Shown here one piece after another: positions 13,838-25,674 of a DNA stretch of 64,000 nucleotides. How positions within the stretch are numbered: the first letter of the stretch is position 1; each line of letters starts with the position of its first letter. Origin of the DNA: Montifringilla adamsi (Eukaryota > Chordata > Aves > Passeriformes > Passeridae); contig JAGGNK010009114.1 of NCBI GenBank assembly GCA_017590115.1, positions 15,651,433 through 15,715,432 on the forward strand. Direction: 5' to 3'. Under the pieces are notes generated by a model. The model was not told where the DNA came from. It did not search any database and saw only the letters and a list, made by a program, of their open reading frames with translations. The translations under genes and the position numbers were made by a program.

Positions 13838-16251
13838 GTTATTTTCTTTCATTTTCTGATTTTTTACCTTGATTTTGTTAGCTGACAGAAAGGGAGTTAG
13901 AAGAAAAAAATGGCCATTATATATACTAATACAGTGTTTAGTATAAATTCTTTTCTTTTGACTTGTGCTGGTCACATTTTTATCTCTTTGCTATGGGTGA
14001 GGCATGTCTAAATGTCTCCAACAAGTGCTGTTTGCTAAAAACTTTCTCATATAAGATTCTCTTCTTCCAATCTGCTCTATAAAACATGACTATTTTGAGG
14101 TCAATGGTCTGCGTTAGGCAGAATTGTTAAAGTTTTTGGGGGAATGAGCAGGGGGAATATCACTTGTTATATGTAAAGAGGAAAAAGATGGTTGCTTTTC
14201 TTCCTAGCAATGAGAAACCAGAAATCTGCTCCCCATGCTGAGGAAGGCAACAAGACCAGGATCTTCTGCATAAATTTACCCTCTAGAAATTCTACAGGAT
14301 GATAGCATTTTGTTCCAGTCTATTGTGGTTTTAGGGAGAAAAATACTAAAACCTCAGCCAAATTATAATGACCTTAAAAGAGCTGCTTGTATTTTTTTCT
14401 TAAGCATTAGCTGAAATCCTCAGACTTACACAGATGTAGATCAAAACTAAAATGCAAATGGGAATTCACCAATGCAAGGGCAGTTGCAAAGCACCTGAGG
14501 AATTAGCAGGCCAGACATGCTTTGGTGGAAAAAGTTTTAAAAAAGTTTTCTCATGTGAAGGATTATTTTGTCCTAGTTTGTGTGAGACAAACTATGTGAG
14601 TAAAAGATACTGGGGGAGGAGGATCAATCATGCAATAAGAGGAATTATTTCCTGAAAAGAAGCTTCCAAATCTCTCTTTAATCTTAGCTTCTCCCCTGTG
14701 TCCTGTGTCACTGTAATACCTTCCCTCCTCTGCCTCCTTTCCATTATCACTGATCTGCGCTGAGAAGTTGGTTGAGAAGAAAAGCCAGGACTCTGCAGAA
14801 AAGGGTTTGTCTGTGTGAAATTTTGAGTTAGTGTGGCTGGACCACAAGCAGGATCTAATAAACAGCTTCACTGAACCTGAGATTTGTACCTTTGCCATAG
14901 CACCAGCCCTTCCACATCCTTTGGGATCCTGGTGTTGGATTTTGTCTGTGGTCAGCAGTGCAGGTGAGGAAGCAAATTTAAAAAAATCAGTAAGTCCATC
15001 TAAAATGCAGAAGGTCAGAAGTCAGCAAAGAGTGTGGAAACTGTATATAATCCTGTAATCATCCATCTTTGTTTTCTTCTTTTAGAGAAGAAAAATACTT
15101 CCTTACTTTTTTCCCCCCTCTCTTTTAAACAGTACAAACAATATGGTTTATGGAGTTTTTTGTGTAGGTAGTTGTTCATTCTAATTTGATTGATAGTCCA
15201 CTCTGTTTGCTTCAACAACTTTAATTTAATTTTATTTTTATCTGATTTTTCAAGTCAATATTTTCTTAAAATCAGTGTTAGTTGGTAATCTGAGGTACAT
15301 TTAAAGATCTGAACCCAGTTAATCTTTTCAGAGTGGCAGGAGAGTTTAAGATTTCATCAGGGAATAGAATGCAGCTCTTCCCAGTCTTAAAAGACACCTT
15401 AACTTCCCTGTCCAACAAAGAAATTAATATAGCAACCAGGCTGGACAGCAAGACTCTCTTCATGATTCTTTGTCCAGCTTTTCTTCTTTCTTCCCTTTCC
15501 TTATCTTTTAGTAGCAGCAAGAACTAGATTCTTTTTACTTCAGCAGTGTTGTACAAATATCTTCCCATCTGAGACCATCACCAGTCTTATTAGAACTGAG
15601 GGTTTAATTTTGTTTGCTAGTAGGTATAAACATTGTCTGATGCTTGCTTTTCTGATGTATTTTTCATCTTATCAACCTTGTTTATATTCATTCTCTTTCC
15701 CACTTAATCAAGATCCTGTCCCATTCAGTTAATGGCATGGTTGCTAGTTGTAAAAGCTTTAAAAATGAATTTAAAGAAAACCCAACACTTAAAAAAAAAT
15801 TGATAATATTCTCCAGTTGTCTCAGATTCATTTTCAGCACCAAATGTAATGCAGAGTGCAAATACTCTTCACTTTGATTTGTGATATAGCAGCTCCTAGA
15901 AGTGCTTGGTGGGAGAGGTGCTGTGCATAGGTTTAATTAAGGCCCTAAATTGCAAACACTCTCAACAAACAAGACAGAGTCAGGAGGCAAATAAGGGTCT
16001 GAAGATGGCATAAAACCAGATGGTAGCATGCACTAGGTCAGTAGGAACCCAGATAATCAAGATTTGTCCTCATCTTGCCTGAGTTAAGAGTGGCCATCCT
16101 CTGCCTCATCTGAGAAATCACCATGGAACAAGCTGGAATTAAAAAAGTACTGTAACTCTCATCCCATCTCTCCTGCACTAGAAGAGAAAAGTATGTTTAT
16201 ATAAGAGCACTTTTTACTGTTCTTACACTTTCCCACTCTCAGCTAAAGATA

Positions 16252-16450
16252 TTAATGTTATTCTCACAGCATTTATTTATAAAGAAAATTTATTCTGCTG
16301 GGGGGTGGGGGGTGTGACATTTATGCTGATTTTACCACAGCCTTTTCACTGCCTGTGTCTTTTATTAGAGCTGTATTTCTTTCATAGCCTGATGTTCATC
16401 CCCTCTTAGAAGTAAAATATTTTACCAAGCTGACCATCTGATGAAACATT
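16252..16450 (+). repeat. diverged non-coding duplicate, copy A
   Basis: Copy A of an old duplicated block; copy B is at 17791-17978. Two anchors lie in the same order and at similar spacing in both copies. The first begins TTAATGTTAT (16252) and continues to TTATTTATAA and AATTTAT. The second is a 46-base core at 16405-16450 containing TAAAATATTT and CCATCTGAT. The second core matches copy B at 36 of 46 positions without gaps. The sequence between the anchors is only loosely similar, and copy A has a G-rich insert (about 16300-16313). No coding frame is shared. It could be a duplicated regulatory element or two copies of an unrecognised dispersed repeat. Confidence 0.65.
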
Positions 16451-17790
16451 TTTTCTGCTAGCTTCAGAATATATTTACGAAGTAGCACTGCAGGAGTGAA
16501 GGCATATAACATTTCAGACAGTGTGCCACAGCATAAGGGTGATAGAGGTTTATGGGAGATATAAGGGAAAGGAGGGAATCACTTTTTTAGGGTGATTAAG
16601 CAGGTTTTATTTACAGCACAAACTGGAAACATGAAAATTGTGTCTCTTTTAAACACAACACTGCTTTAGAATTTAAGGCAGGTGGAGATGAATGCTTTGG
16701 TATTAATTTTCACCTAGCATATAAATGTTAGATCAAGTTAAGGTTTAGGATGTATCAACTATTTTAAGTAAAAAAAGAAAAAAGGCATAAAAAACCTGGA
16801 ATTTTGCAATTATCCCTAGAGAAACCATTGAAAGTACAATAAAAAGAAAATGGAAAGTCAAATTTTCAAGGCAAGTAAACCATGTAAGAGAAAGAAGTGC
16901 AAAGCTGAATCATAAAGCCTATTTAAGGTCTGCTATCCTGTTTTTATCTGAGTTCTTTCACACTATTGCAGGAACTGGTGAGAACTGGTAGAAATTAAGT
17001 TTCTTTTCCTGTCTTGCCTCTCCCTTCATTCTCAGCCTTGATTCCCAGCAGAGTAATCTGTGCTTCCCACTGCTGCTGCTGTGTGCAGGAGAAGGGGAAA
17101 AACGGGGGTTCCCTTCCTGGCGGAGGAGGCATTTGGATGATGTGCAGAGTGCAGCCTAGGGAGGAGGCACACACTCCAGAGGGGCTGATGAGACGCAGAG
17201 AGGAGAGACCACCTGGCTCTGGCACAGAAACTGCTGATTAGAGTAAGTGGGAGGAATTAATAAAAGCCAGTCTGGACCAGACCCAGATCAGTGAACAGTC
17301 ACGGTGCCAGCTGTTCCCTCAGCCATATTGTGAAACTGCTTTTTCCCACTTCACATTAAATTGAGAAAACACAGCATGTGATTGTGACTTTAGAGTGAAT
17401 TTCCTTGCATGATGATAGAACAGGGCCTAAGGAACCTTTTCTCTGTTGGGCCTCAGAGCTTCCCCCAGCTCAGAGAATTTCTTACACAACACTCCGCTGT
17501 CGTCACCCTGAGCTGCTGCTCTCCATCAGCTCAAATCCTGTGAGCATTACCAAGGAGATCCTGCTCTTGCTTGTGCATACACGCATTGGGTGCATTTCTG
17601 CAGAGCTGGACCCATGCTTCTGACAGCAAATAGGCAAACATAAAGCAGGCAGTCTCATTTCTTTCACTCTGTGCTTTGCATCTATTCCCCCTCACCTGCT
17701 TCCTGATTTTTTTCACAGGAACAAAAAAGATGCTAAAATGTAGGAGATAAAAAGCTCACTAGCTTTACAGGTTTCAATTAAACACATATA
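16451..17790. other. spacer between the diverged duplicates
   Basis: Mostly unique sequence. It includes a purine-rich, more GC-rich segment at about 17030-17300 with a weak candidate exon. Otherwise I see no gene or mobile element. Confidence 0.5.
17089..17242 (+). other. weak candidate non-coding exon
   Basis: A pyrimidine-rich tract ending TGTGTGCAG (to 17088) resembles a splice acceptor, and GTAAGT at 17243 fits the donor consensus. The 154 bases between are purine-rich and clearly more GC-rich than the flanks. The plus frame that is open through this segment ends in TAG at 17239-17241, so I do not propose coding. Such acceptor/donor pairs also occur by chance; only RNA evidence would settle it. 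Confidence 0.15.
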
Positions 17791-17978
17791 TTAATGTTAT
17801 CCTTATGTGCTTATTTATAAACACAATTTATATTTTTCTGCAAGTCATTCATGGAGCTGCTATGAAAGTGCTTCTCTTGACTGCATATTTTATTATCAGC
17901 ATATTTCCTTAGCTACTTTCCTTTCTCTCTACCTTAGAAATAAAATATTTCATTGAAATGTCCATCTGATAAAATATT
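17791..17978 (+). repeat. diverged non-coding duplicate, copy B
   Basis: Copy B of the block at 16252-16450, in the same orientation about 1.53 kb downstream. It begins TTAATGTTAT (17791), runs through TTATTTATAA and AATTTAT, and has the second core at 17933-17978. It lacks the G-rich insert of copy A. Weak similarity may continue about 30 bases past 17978, where both copies have TATATTT. The conserved cores within diverged surroundings suggest an old duplication with constraint on the cores, but neutral decay of an old repeat is possible. Confidence 0.65.
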
Positions 17979-20900
17979 CCCCTTTAGACATATATTTCCT
18001 TGAAGAGTATTTGAAAAGTAAATTTGTGTAGTATTTAAGGCAGGAAGTGGTGCCAGCAGCAATAAATTAGCAGCAGGCTCTCCTGCAGGTTTGTAAGCAT
18101 TCTCTTCCTGCAATCATATATGCTCTGTCATTGTTAGCAGGATGCACACACTCCTATAGATCCTAATTCATGAAAGATCTATGCACAGGATTTCAACAAA
18201 GTCAAGTGCTCCAGTTATCCAGACTGGAATGGGGTTTAAGTACATATTTGGTCTGCAGAGTAAAGCTTCCCTGGGAAGTTTGGGGGTTCATAAAGTCATG
18301 TTCTTTATGAATTCCCAAATTAAAAAAAGCCTTCAGTTAAATACTGAAGTGAGTATTTATTACATGTGAACATAGTGTTCATTCTAAATTTAAGCATGGT
18401 TTTTAGTTTAGGACAGGCTGCATTTTTCTTTCAGGTTCATATTCCAAACCCCTCAATAGAATTTTCCATCAACCCGTGGATTTTCCACCAGGGGCTGAAT
18501 GCAATTCAGTGCCCACATTTCAGCTAATGGTGAGTTGTCCTTCCCTTTGGCTGTACTACCAAGCCTGAAGTCTGGTTTGTTCCCCACTCACTGCCCAAGG
18601 ATCACAGAGCCACACACATACGTGGCTGAGGCAGGAGTCACTAGCAGTCCACTTTACACAACTCTGCAGTGCACAGATTCCTGGCCTAGTTCATCCACTT
18701 CCTCTCAAACATCTTTCTGGAGTCTCAATTATGTGTCCACCTGTTAAAAAATGGTGTAGCTGCTTGGCTTAAGTGTTATAGTCTCCCTGGAAGGCTGTAA
18801 TGAGTCTTCAGTGTGACTGAACTCAAAGCTCATAAACACTTTAATGTCCTGAATGGGATACACCATGAATTATATAGGCCAGAAAACAATGCAAGGATTT
18901 ACCTCACTATACAGGAGTCCATTTCCACAATCTCTTGCTTAATGTATTACATTTGCTTTCAAACACAAAGGTTCTGAGCGTGGGAAGAGCCCCAGACACC
19001 AAGTTAATGGAACAGGGAATTTAAAGGTCATATTTTTGTAGTACCACTCAGTGTGGACATGGTGCCTTAGGTCCACATTAGCTGAGAGATCCTGATTTCC
19101 CAAATCACTTCTCTTTTCATCATAGTAACCTCAATATATGTTTTTAAAGCCAAAAGATACTGGAATGCCTAACATGATCTCATGTTTTTTTTCTTTACAC
19201 TGGTTATCTCAACTCTTCTCCTGTATAATCCCAGTCCATGACCTGGTGGGTTAGATCTGCGTGACGGTGGAGCTGCCTTCCCAGGGGTATGCCCTGTTCA
19301 CCTGTCTGTGCCCCTGCTAAATGTGTAATCCTCTGTTTCTGACAAATTAATCTCTTTTCTTTGCAAGCACTAACCGTGACATTACAAGCAGGGGATTATG
19401 CTTGCATGCAGTGAAGAAACAGCAGAAGAATGTGCGCTTTAAACAGTCCTTGAAGTTCCTGTTTCTCGTGTATCTTAGTAATAAAGATCTGTGCAAGGGT
19501 AAAAAAAATGAGAATTTCTAAGATTAATATAAGCTAGTACAACCAACATGCATTTTAAAGGCCCCATAAAATCTTCTTTCTGCCGTGCAAAACCCTTTAG
19601 TAAATGAATATAGCTTCTTTGAAAATCTGGTTAGGAATATCTCATTGAAACAGATTTTGAATTTTGAAGGAACTTTTAGATAAAAAAAAGCACAGGTTTG
19701 AGTCTAGAATGAGAAAGTGGATGTGCAGGTTTTGTGGGTTGTCAGTGCTTGTTTGTCAGTGGTCAGCTGGAGCGACATGGATACCCTGTCTGCTGGCCTC
19801 CTTTCCTGTCACTGAACTCTGGTGGCATATGACCTGATGTGGCTGGGGACATTGGCCAGATTCAGAGCATTTCCTCACATTTTTCTCTCCTTTCACCACT
19901 TTGCCTCCAAATTAGGCATTTAGCACTAAACTCAGTTCAGGAGTGGCTTCCCACAGGGTCAAATCCATGGTTTGTGACACAAGGGGCAGGTGGGATGTCC
20001 TCTCCAGCTAGTGCCATAGGAGGGAGCTAAGGCATGGCTCCAGTCAGTCTTTCTCCTCCCACTCCTCTCCCCTCTCCTCTGCTTTCTGACATAGGAAGAT
20101 TAGCAGGGTTTGCTGCCAGATGCTTGCTGATACTCTTCCCACTTCTGCAGTTCTTATGAACTTCACAAAATCCCTGTTTTGTCTTGCAGCCACAGCAGCT
20201 CTTCGTGGAGGGTGCAAGCAGGTGAAACTTACTGTCTTAGACAGAAGTTTTACAGCAGTGGAGTGCTCAGGCCACAGATATCTTTAGCTATTTTGTTTAT
20301 GTGCATTGGTGCACTACTCATGCCCTTGATGCTGTGGAACCCAGAGTTCAGACTGTAATGTGGTCCAGGCTGACGCAAGTATTAGTAATTTTTCATCCTT
20401 GGCCTTTTCTTTCTAGTTCTTCTGTTAAACGTCCACTGAATCATCCCAGTCTAAAGAAATCATTTAAAAACCCATTGATTTAGTACCTATCCAATAATTT
20501 ACATTAAAAAAAAGAGGATTATACTTCTTTTTATAGTAAAACCTCCCTATCTTATTTCTTCCCTACTGAAATGATAATCAGCATTTATTTTTTGTGAGGT
20601 CAGATGAAAGAAAGATAAAATTGAATAGGTATAGGCAGCATCTAATTAGTAAAAAATATTTGTCCTTGAGTATAGCTGGATACATTATAGGGTAAGTTTG
20701 GGATACTTAAAATGAAGGAGAGAATTCCTGCTGGTGATCCCAATGATGCAGAACACAGACCAGCATCTATAATGACTGATACAGACAGTGAGTAAAGTGG
20801 AAAACCAATTTTCAGCTGCTTATTTGAACTAATTTCTAATATTTTCTAAAACATCTCATATTTGGGATGCTGTATTTCTATAAAACTTCGGAAAAATTCC

Positions 20901-21039
20901 CGTACTTTTTTTTAAAAAGTATTTTAATTAATACCGGCTTTTGTAATAAAAGCCTTTGTCTTCAAGCAGTGAAAGAGAGAAAAGGAACAACCACAGGTGA
21001 CAAATATTTCCACAATGCTATGGTGCATTAATAAATACA

Positions 21040-21200
21040 GGGTTTTTTAATAGAGTTTATGATTATTAAAAATACAAATTGTTTGATTAATTATAAATTA
21101 TAATTTGATTTATAAGATGGTGTTACATATTAAATAATGCCAGATGGTGCCATTAAGGCATTAGCTCCCTGTAATAGATTCTGGATGACAAGGGAATTAA
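21040..21200. promoter_or_regulatory. possible conserved non-coding element
   Basis: Dense in TAAT/ATTA homeodomain cores (TTAATAGAG, GATTATTAAA, GATTAATTATAAATTATAAT), then a more complex segment with CATTAAGGCATTAGCTCC. This look is common in vertebrate developmental enhancers, but AT-rich neutral DNA gives similar motifs. Without alignment this is only a guess. Confidence 0.2.
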
Positions 21201-21284
21201 AAGAGGACAGAGTCCGGGAACCAAATTAAGCAAGCACTGAAAACTCTGCCAGAATAAAAACAGTTTCCAAAGCATTTCTCTCAT

Positions 21285-21302
21285 TCTCTCTCTCTCTCTC
21301 TC
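21285..21302. repeat. (TC)n microsatellite
   Basis: About nine uninterrupted TC units within a longer pyrimidine-rich tract. Confidence 0.9.
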
Positions 21303-22461
21303 CCACTCCTCTCTGTTTTAAAAATTTAAAAAAATAAACCCCAAAATCTACTTTGCTTTCAGCACTTATGATTGCATCAGTACTCCAAAGACAGTAAACC
21401 ATGGATTAAATTTTCAATAACTTCACGTGCATTATGAGCATTAATAGTTTTGCATTGGTTAGTAAAATATCTGTTGCTATGTACCACAATTTGGAAAATG
21501 CTTCTGGGTTTAGAGCAGCAAGGTTTGTTGCTTGTACTGCTCCTGGGTAATACAGATCCCTGTCCCCACCTCAGCACTGGTGGCTGAGGTACATCATTGT
21601 CTCAAAGTGCAGTTCTTCCTATGCAGGTTTTAGCCATGCACTCACCACACTGGCTTTACTTGTAGATAGGACTTCCAGGGAACAAAATACATGCTTCTAT
21701 ACAGGAAGCTCCAAGTACTAGTGAAGTGAATAAAAAATCTTCCTTTCCCAAAGGTGTAAGGGGGGTAAAAGAACTGACGATGCAAATATATAGATTAGGA
21801 TTACGGTTATATAGAGGTGTTTAAAATAATTTCCAGTGTTGATTTTTCAACAGGAGTTGCCTTTGACCAAGTCATGTGTGGAAGGGGATTCTGTTTCAGC
21901 CCGTGCCTTATTATGTCTCTTGTCCTGGCTCTCAGTTCTGACTTCTTTTCTGTTCAGTGTAATTAAACACTTACCGCTGCTATGCTTTCTTTGCCATGAT
22001 TAGTTCCACAATGTCTTGCATCTCAAAGGGATATTCTGGAGTCAGCTAAAACATGCACGTTATAGTGGCAAGCTTTATACTGAGAGGTTTTCATCAGGAG
22101 TTTGCTTATTCTTAGTCCAGTGCCCTGTTAATGTGAGCAGTGTCTGCTGGTGCAGTAACATCCCCCAGAGCATCATGTTTGCAGCTGCCCCATCAGGTGT
22201 ATTCTCATCTGCTTCTGGTTTCAAGTTTAGTGTCCTTATTTTGGTATCATTTTTTCATATCTACGCAGACTTTGCCACCCAACAGTACGTTGATGCTTCC
22301 ATACCTGGAGTGCAGGGTGGGTGTATGAGACTGAAAGCTCTGTAAAGAGCTCCTCGTTAGGAGCTGCAAGAAGCATCCACAGAGCCTGAGAATGTCTTTA
22401 GGCTTAGCAAGTGCCACTTTCCTCTGAGAGCTGTGCTTCTTTCTATTTACATCCTTTTTTT

Positions 22462-22475
22462 TGTGTGTGTGTGTG
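22462..22475. repeat. (TG)n microsatellite
   Basis: Seven uninterrupted TG units following a T8 run. Confidence 0.9.
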
Positions 22476-23317
22476 AAAAAAACAGTGAAATAGTAAGGCT
22501 ATCTTTCTTGAACTCCACCTCATGTATTTTATTTTGAAGTGTCTGATTCAAGAGCAGCAATCTTTTTTCTTGTACTCTTGAAGTTCTTGTCTTGATATAT
22601 TGTCTTTCTATTGAAAAATGACTGATGACTTCAGGCTCTGCCTTTCAGGCAGTGTTTATAAATGGATCAGAAAAGCAATGTTGCATGTATTTGCATAAGA
22701 AGATAAAGTAATGGAATTTAACCAATTTTGTCTCTGAAATTCCCTATTTAAAGTGTACTGGTCTTCAGTGTAAGATGGTGCATAGAGTGTTGAGTCTGGA
22801 CTTCATGCCTTAAACTGAATTTCCACTATAGCTGATTCCAGCATTTCCAAATTAGTTTGGTATTGTATAAATAGAAAAGTTACATTGTAATGCAAGTTAG
22901 TTATATTATAATGTAGGAAGGAAGGTAGAAATTTTGTTTTATTTATTTTATTTTGAAACAACCTGAATAAGCTGGCTCTTCCTGATAAGGTTCAAAAATT
23001 TTATTTCAGTGTTTTGTTTTGACATTTATTTTATGTTATACTTTTAATTCAATAAACAGTCAATTTAAAGATGAAATTATGAATTTCAGTCACTGAAAAA
23101 TACCATTAGTTCTAGTACAAATATAGAAAAAAGTGACCTCTATTTCAGTTGAAATATTACACTATTTCTAAAGTAGTTACTGATGAAAAGCACTTTTTTT
23201 CCCCCATACATTTTAAAGAAGTATGTGTTTGCAAGTTGTTAAGTGCTGGGTTTTATTTATTATCCAAAATGCATAGAAGTCATGTATTTTTACTTTGTCC
23301 CTGTGTACCACAGACAC

Positions 23318-23351
23318 AGTTCTTGTAGCAAGAACTTGTGTAGCAAGAACT
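23318..23351. repeat. short combined inverted and direct repeat
   Basis: AGTTCTTG (23318-23325) and CAAGAACT (23329-23336) form a perfect 8-bp inverted repeat with a 3-base loop. The 13-mer TGTAGCAAGAACT then repeats at 15-base spacing (23324-23336 and 23339-23351). The loop is very short, so a dyad protein-binding site or a slippage duplication is more likely than an RNA hairpin. Confidence 0.75.
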
Positions 23352-23557
23352 ATCTGAGTCTCTTGAATTTCACACAACATAGTTTTTAGCAACGCGGGAA
23401 AAAAAATTAGATTTTACAAATTGCTTCTGGTTCTGCTAAGCTTCAAGTAAAGATAACAAATTTCAACTTTATCACAGCTGAAAGGTGTTTTCTGGAACTC
23501 TCCAACCTCAGATTTTGTTCTGGTCATGTCTGTTAAGAATCTTGTGTTATTTGATTT

Positions 23558-23648
23558 AGAGTGGAAGAGAAGTTGCTCTCTGACAACCTCAGAAGTGTGT
23601 GTATATAGTTTTAAATATGTTTTAATATATATAGTAAAGGTAATCGGT
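23558..23648 (+). repeat. source copy of a 91-bp local duplication
   Basis: This 91-base segment recurs at 24902-24992 with one mismatch (A at 23572 versus G at 24916) and no gaps. Here it sits smoothly in unique sequence with no flanking repeats or homopolymer, so I take it as the source. It contains the TATATAG- and ATATATATAG-like AT-rich core. It lies in no recognised gene. Confidence 0.9.
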
Positions 23649-24870
23649 ACTTTGAAACAATCCTTTTACCAAAAAAACCCCTCACTTACTTCCAACAGCA
23701 AAGAATGATGGTATCTATCATGTAATAGGAAGTTGAATCCAGAGTTTCCTTCCTCTTGGAGTCTCATTGCTGTGATTTCCTCATGAAATACTCTCTTTCC
23801 TTCTTCAGCTTTCTGTCTCTAATTTCATGAGGTGAAGGCTCTCTGACTTATTTTTAAATATGTATATATTTAAAGGATCATAAATCAGCTAAAAAGAAAA
23901 AAGGAAAAGAAACCCATCATTTGATCCTCTGCTCCTGACCTATATTACTGCCCAAGTGCAGCTGGGCTGCTCGAGCCACAGTAGGAAACAGGTTTAACAT
24001 CTCCTGTGAGGTTCAGAGGGACTGGAGGCTTTGATCTGCCTCCCCCTGGGTGGGTGGCTGTATCTCTGCAGCACAGGGAGCCCCTGAGCATGGGCTGACA
24101 TGGGCCAGCAGCAGAAAATGGCCTGGAAAAGCCCTGGAATGCTTGAGCAGTCCAGCTGCTCTTTGAGGGCTGTTGCAGCAGTAGTGGGTAAGAATAGGGA
24201 AATAAGCAGGATATGGAGTATGAGAAGGATTCGGTGCAAAAGGAAACTGCAAGCTTTGAAGGAGTAAATAAAAAAGAAAAACTAAGGGACAGTAATAGAT
24301 TTCCAAAGGAAGGCTACCCAGTTGCTTGTGTTTCCATTTTCTTCTATTACTTAATAAAGGAATAATTAAAGTCTCCAGAAGGATGCTTAAACAGACAAAA
24401 GGAAATGTCTGTCTTCTGTTTATTTATTTTTTTGTGATCATATTAAGCATTGTAAGACAAATTTATGAAATGCTATCCTGAAGGGAGGGATGGGAGGAAG
24501 GAAGCCTCTCTCTGAATCATTTGAACCAGTTACATTGTAGATAAATCTCTCTTTAAATGTTCAACTTCTTAGTTTTCAGGACTACTCTTTTAGTCAGCTC
24601 AGGTTAGGAAGCTTGTTTTCCTTGCTCTGTGGAGATAGAGCATGGAAAACTTTTATAAAAGTATCTATGAAGTACTTCACTCTGGCTTCCCATTGAGGAA
24701 GAATATTGATCCCATTTACAGCTGCTATTCATATATCAAAACGAATCATGTCCACAAATAATTCTCTACCCCACAATTACTTTTAAGACCTGCTACTGAA
24801 AGGGTTCTTTAGGAAAGCACAATTTAAAAGAATTTCTTACATAAAAACCCCAAAACCAAACAATAAAATG
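23649..24870. other. sequence between the 91-bp copies, no gene
   Basis: Unique sequence with a mildly GC-richer segment at about 24000-24190, where stop codons are scarce and spurious minus-strand frames arise. No gene or element recognised. Confidence 0.5.
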
Positions 24871-24901
24871 CTAAACAAAAGGAGAAACAAACAAACAAAC
24901 A

Positions 24902-24992
24902 AGAGTGGAAGAGAGGTTGCTCTCTGACAACCTCAGAAGTGTGTGTATATAGTTTTAAATATGTTTTAATATATATAGTAAAGGTAATCGGT
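24902..24992 (+). repeat. inserted copy of the 91-bp segment
   Basis: Matches 23558-23648 at 90 of 91 positions in the same orientation, offset 1,344 bases. The identity stops abruptly at both ends: before it is (AAAC)n, and after it a C13 run. The near-identity implies a recent event, gene conversion, or an assembly artefact. Confidence 0.9.
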
Positions 24993-24993
24993 T

Positions 24994-25006
24994 CCCCCCC
25001 CCCCCC
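24994..25006. repeat. poly-C tract (C13)
   Basis: Uninterrupted C13 run immediately after the inserted copy, the only long C run noticed in the window. Such runs are hard to sequence and assemble in birds, so the local structure needs independent confirmation. Confidence 0.9.
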
Positions 25007-25674
25007 GCCACCCCCAAAAACCCAACACTACCTAAATAAAAGGAGAAACTGTTGAAATTAATTTGGCTTCTTATATTTAGCAGTTTAAAATATTAAACAG
25101 TTACAGTGAGAACAGCCCAGCATTGTTGCTGTTATTCTGGTATCTTTTATTTTCAGGAGTATTTATCTACTGTCAGTCATCACATGTATGAAATCAGGAG
25201 CATGCTTCATATTGCCAGCTCTTTAAACAACAAGGAAATGTATTGGTATATATTTCCATGGGTCTGCATTTGAGAGCCAGGTAAGCTGCAAGCTACTGAG
25301 AAGTTGGGAGAACAGAGAATTTACTCCTATATAAAGTATAATTGCCTGGTTTTTCCTTACATGAATATCAACTGTAGAGGTGAAGCATCTCTGAAAGGGT
25401 TTGCTCAGGTACGTGACTACAGTAAGATAATTATTCTTATATAAAGATTCATCTAGGCGGGGACTTTAAAAACAGAAACTTGACAAAGCATGAAAGATTG
25501 TTGAAATATATGTACAATTAATTTAACTTGTGTTTCTAACACACACAATACCAGGCATAATTTTTTTAACCACCCTTGCTCACTCTCTCTCTCTATTCAT
25601 TGCACATTTAAATTCATTATGGAAAAAAATTAGAAAAAAATACTGGTAGTTATTTTTATGATCAAATACCTTTT

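Larger units (their letters stand above)
4776..16251. other. AT-rich unique sequence, no gene
   Basis: No gene is seen. Open frames are short and overlap on both strands; the longest is 141 codons on the minus strand at 12081-12506, with no recognisable domain. The stretch contains T14, T14 and T13 tracts, a short AC microsatellite, and two weak old-repeat signals near 11.9 and 12.3 kb, listed separately. Confidence 0.6.
17979..23317. other. AT-rich unique sequence, no gene
   Basis: No gene recognised. It contains a TC microsatellite, a GT microsatellite, a very AT-rich stretch near 21.05-21.12 kb and a short inverted repeat AGCTCCT/AGGAGCT at 22348-22365. No LTR or LINE sequence is recognised. 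Confidence 0.55.
24871..25049 (+). repeat. composite insertion bounded by 18-bp direct repeats
   Basis: CTAAACAAAAGGAGAAAC (24871-24888) and CTAAATAAAAGGAGAAAC (25032-25049) match at 17 of 18 positions. Between them lie an (AAAC)n stretch, the 91-bp copy of 23558-23648, a T and a C13 run, and about 25 C/A-rich bases. The layout resembles an insertion with a target-site duplication, in which the filler was copied from sequence 1.3 kb away. Alternatives are microhomology-mediated repair, or an assembly error at the C run. Confidence 0.6.
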
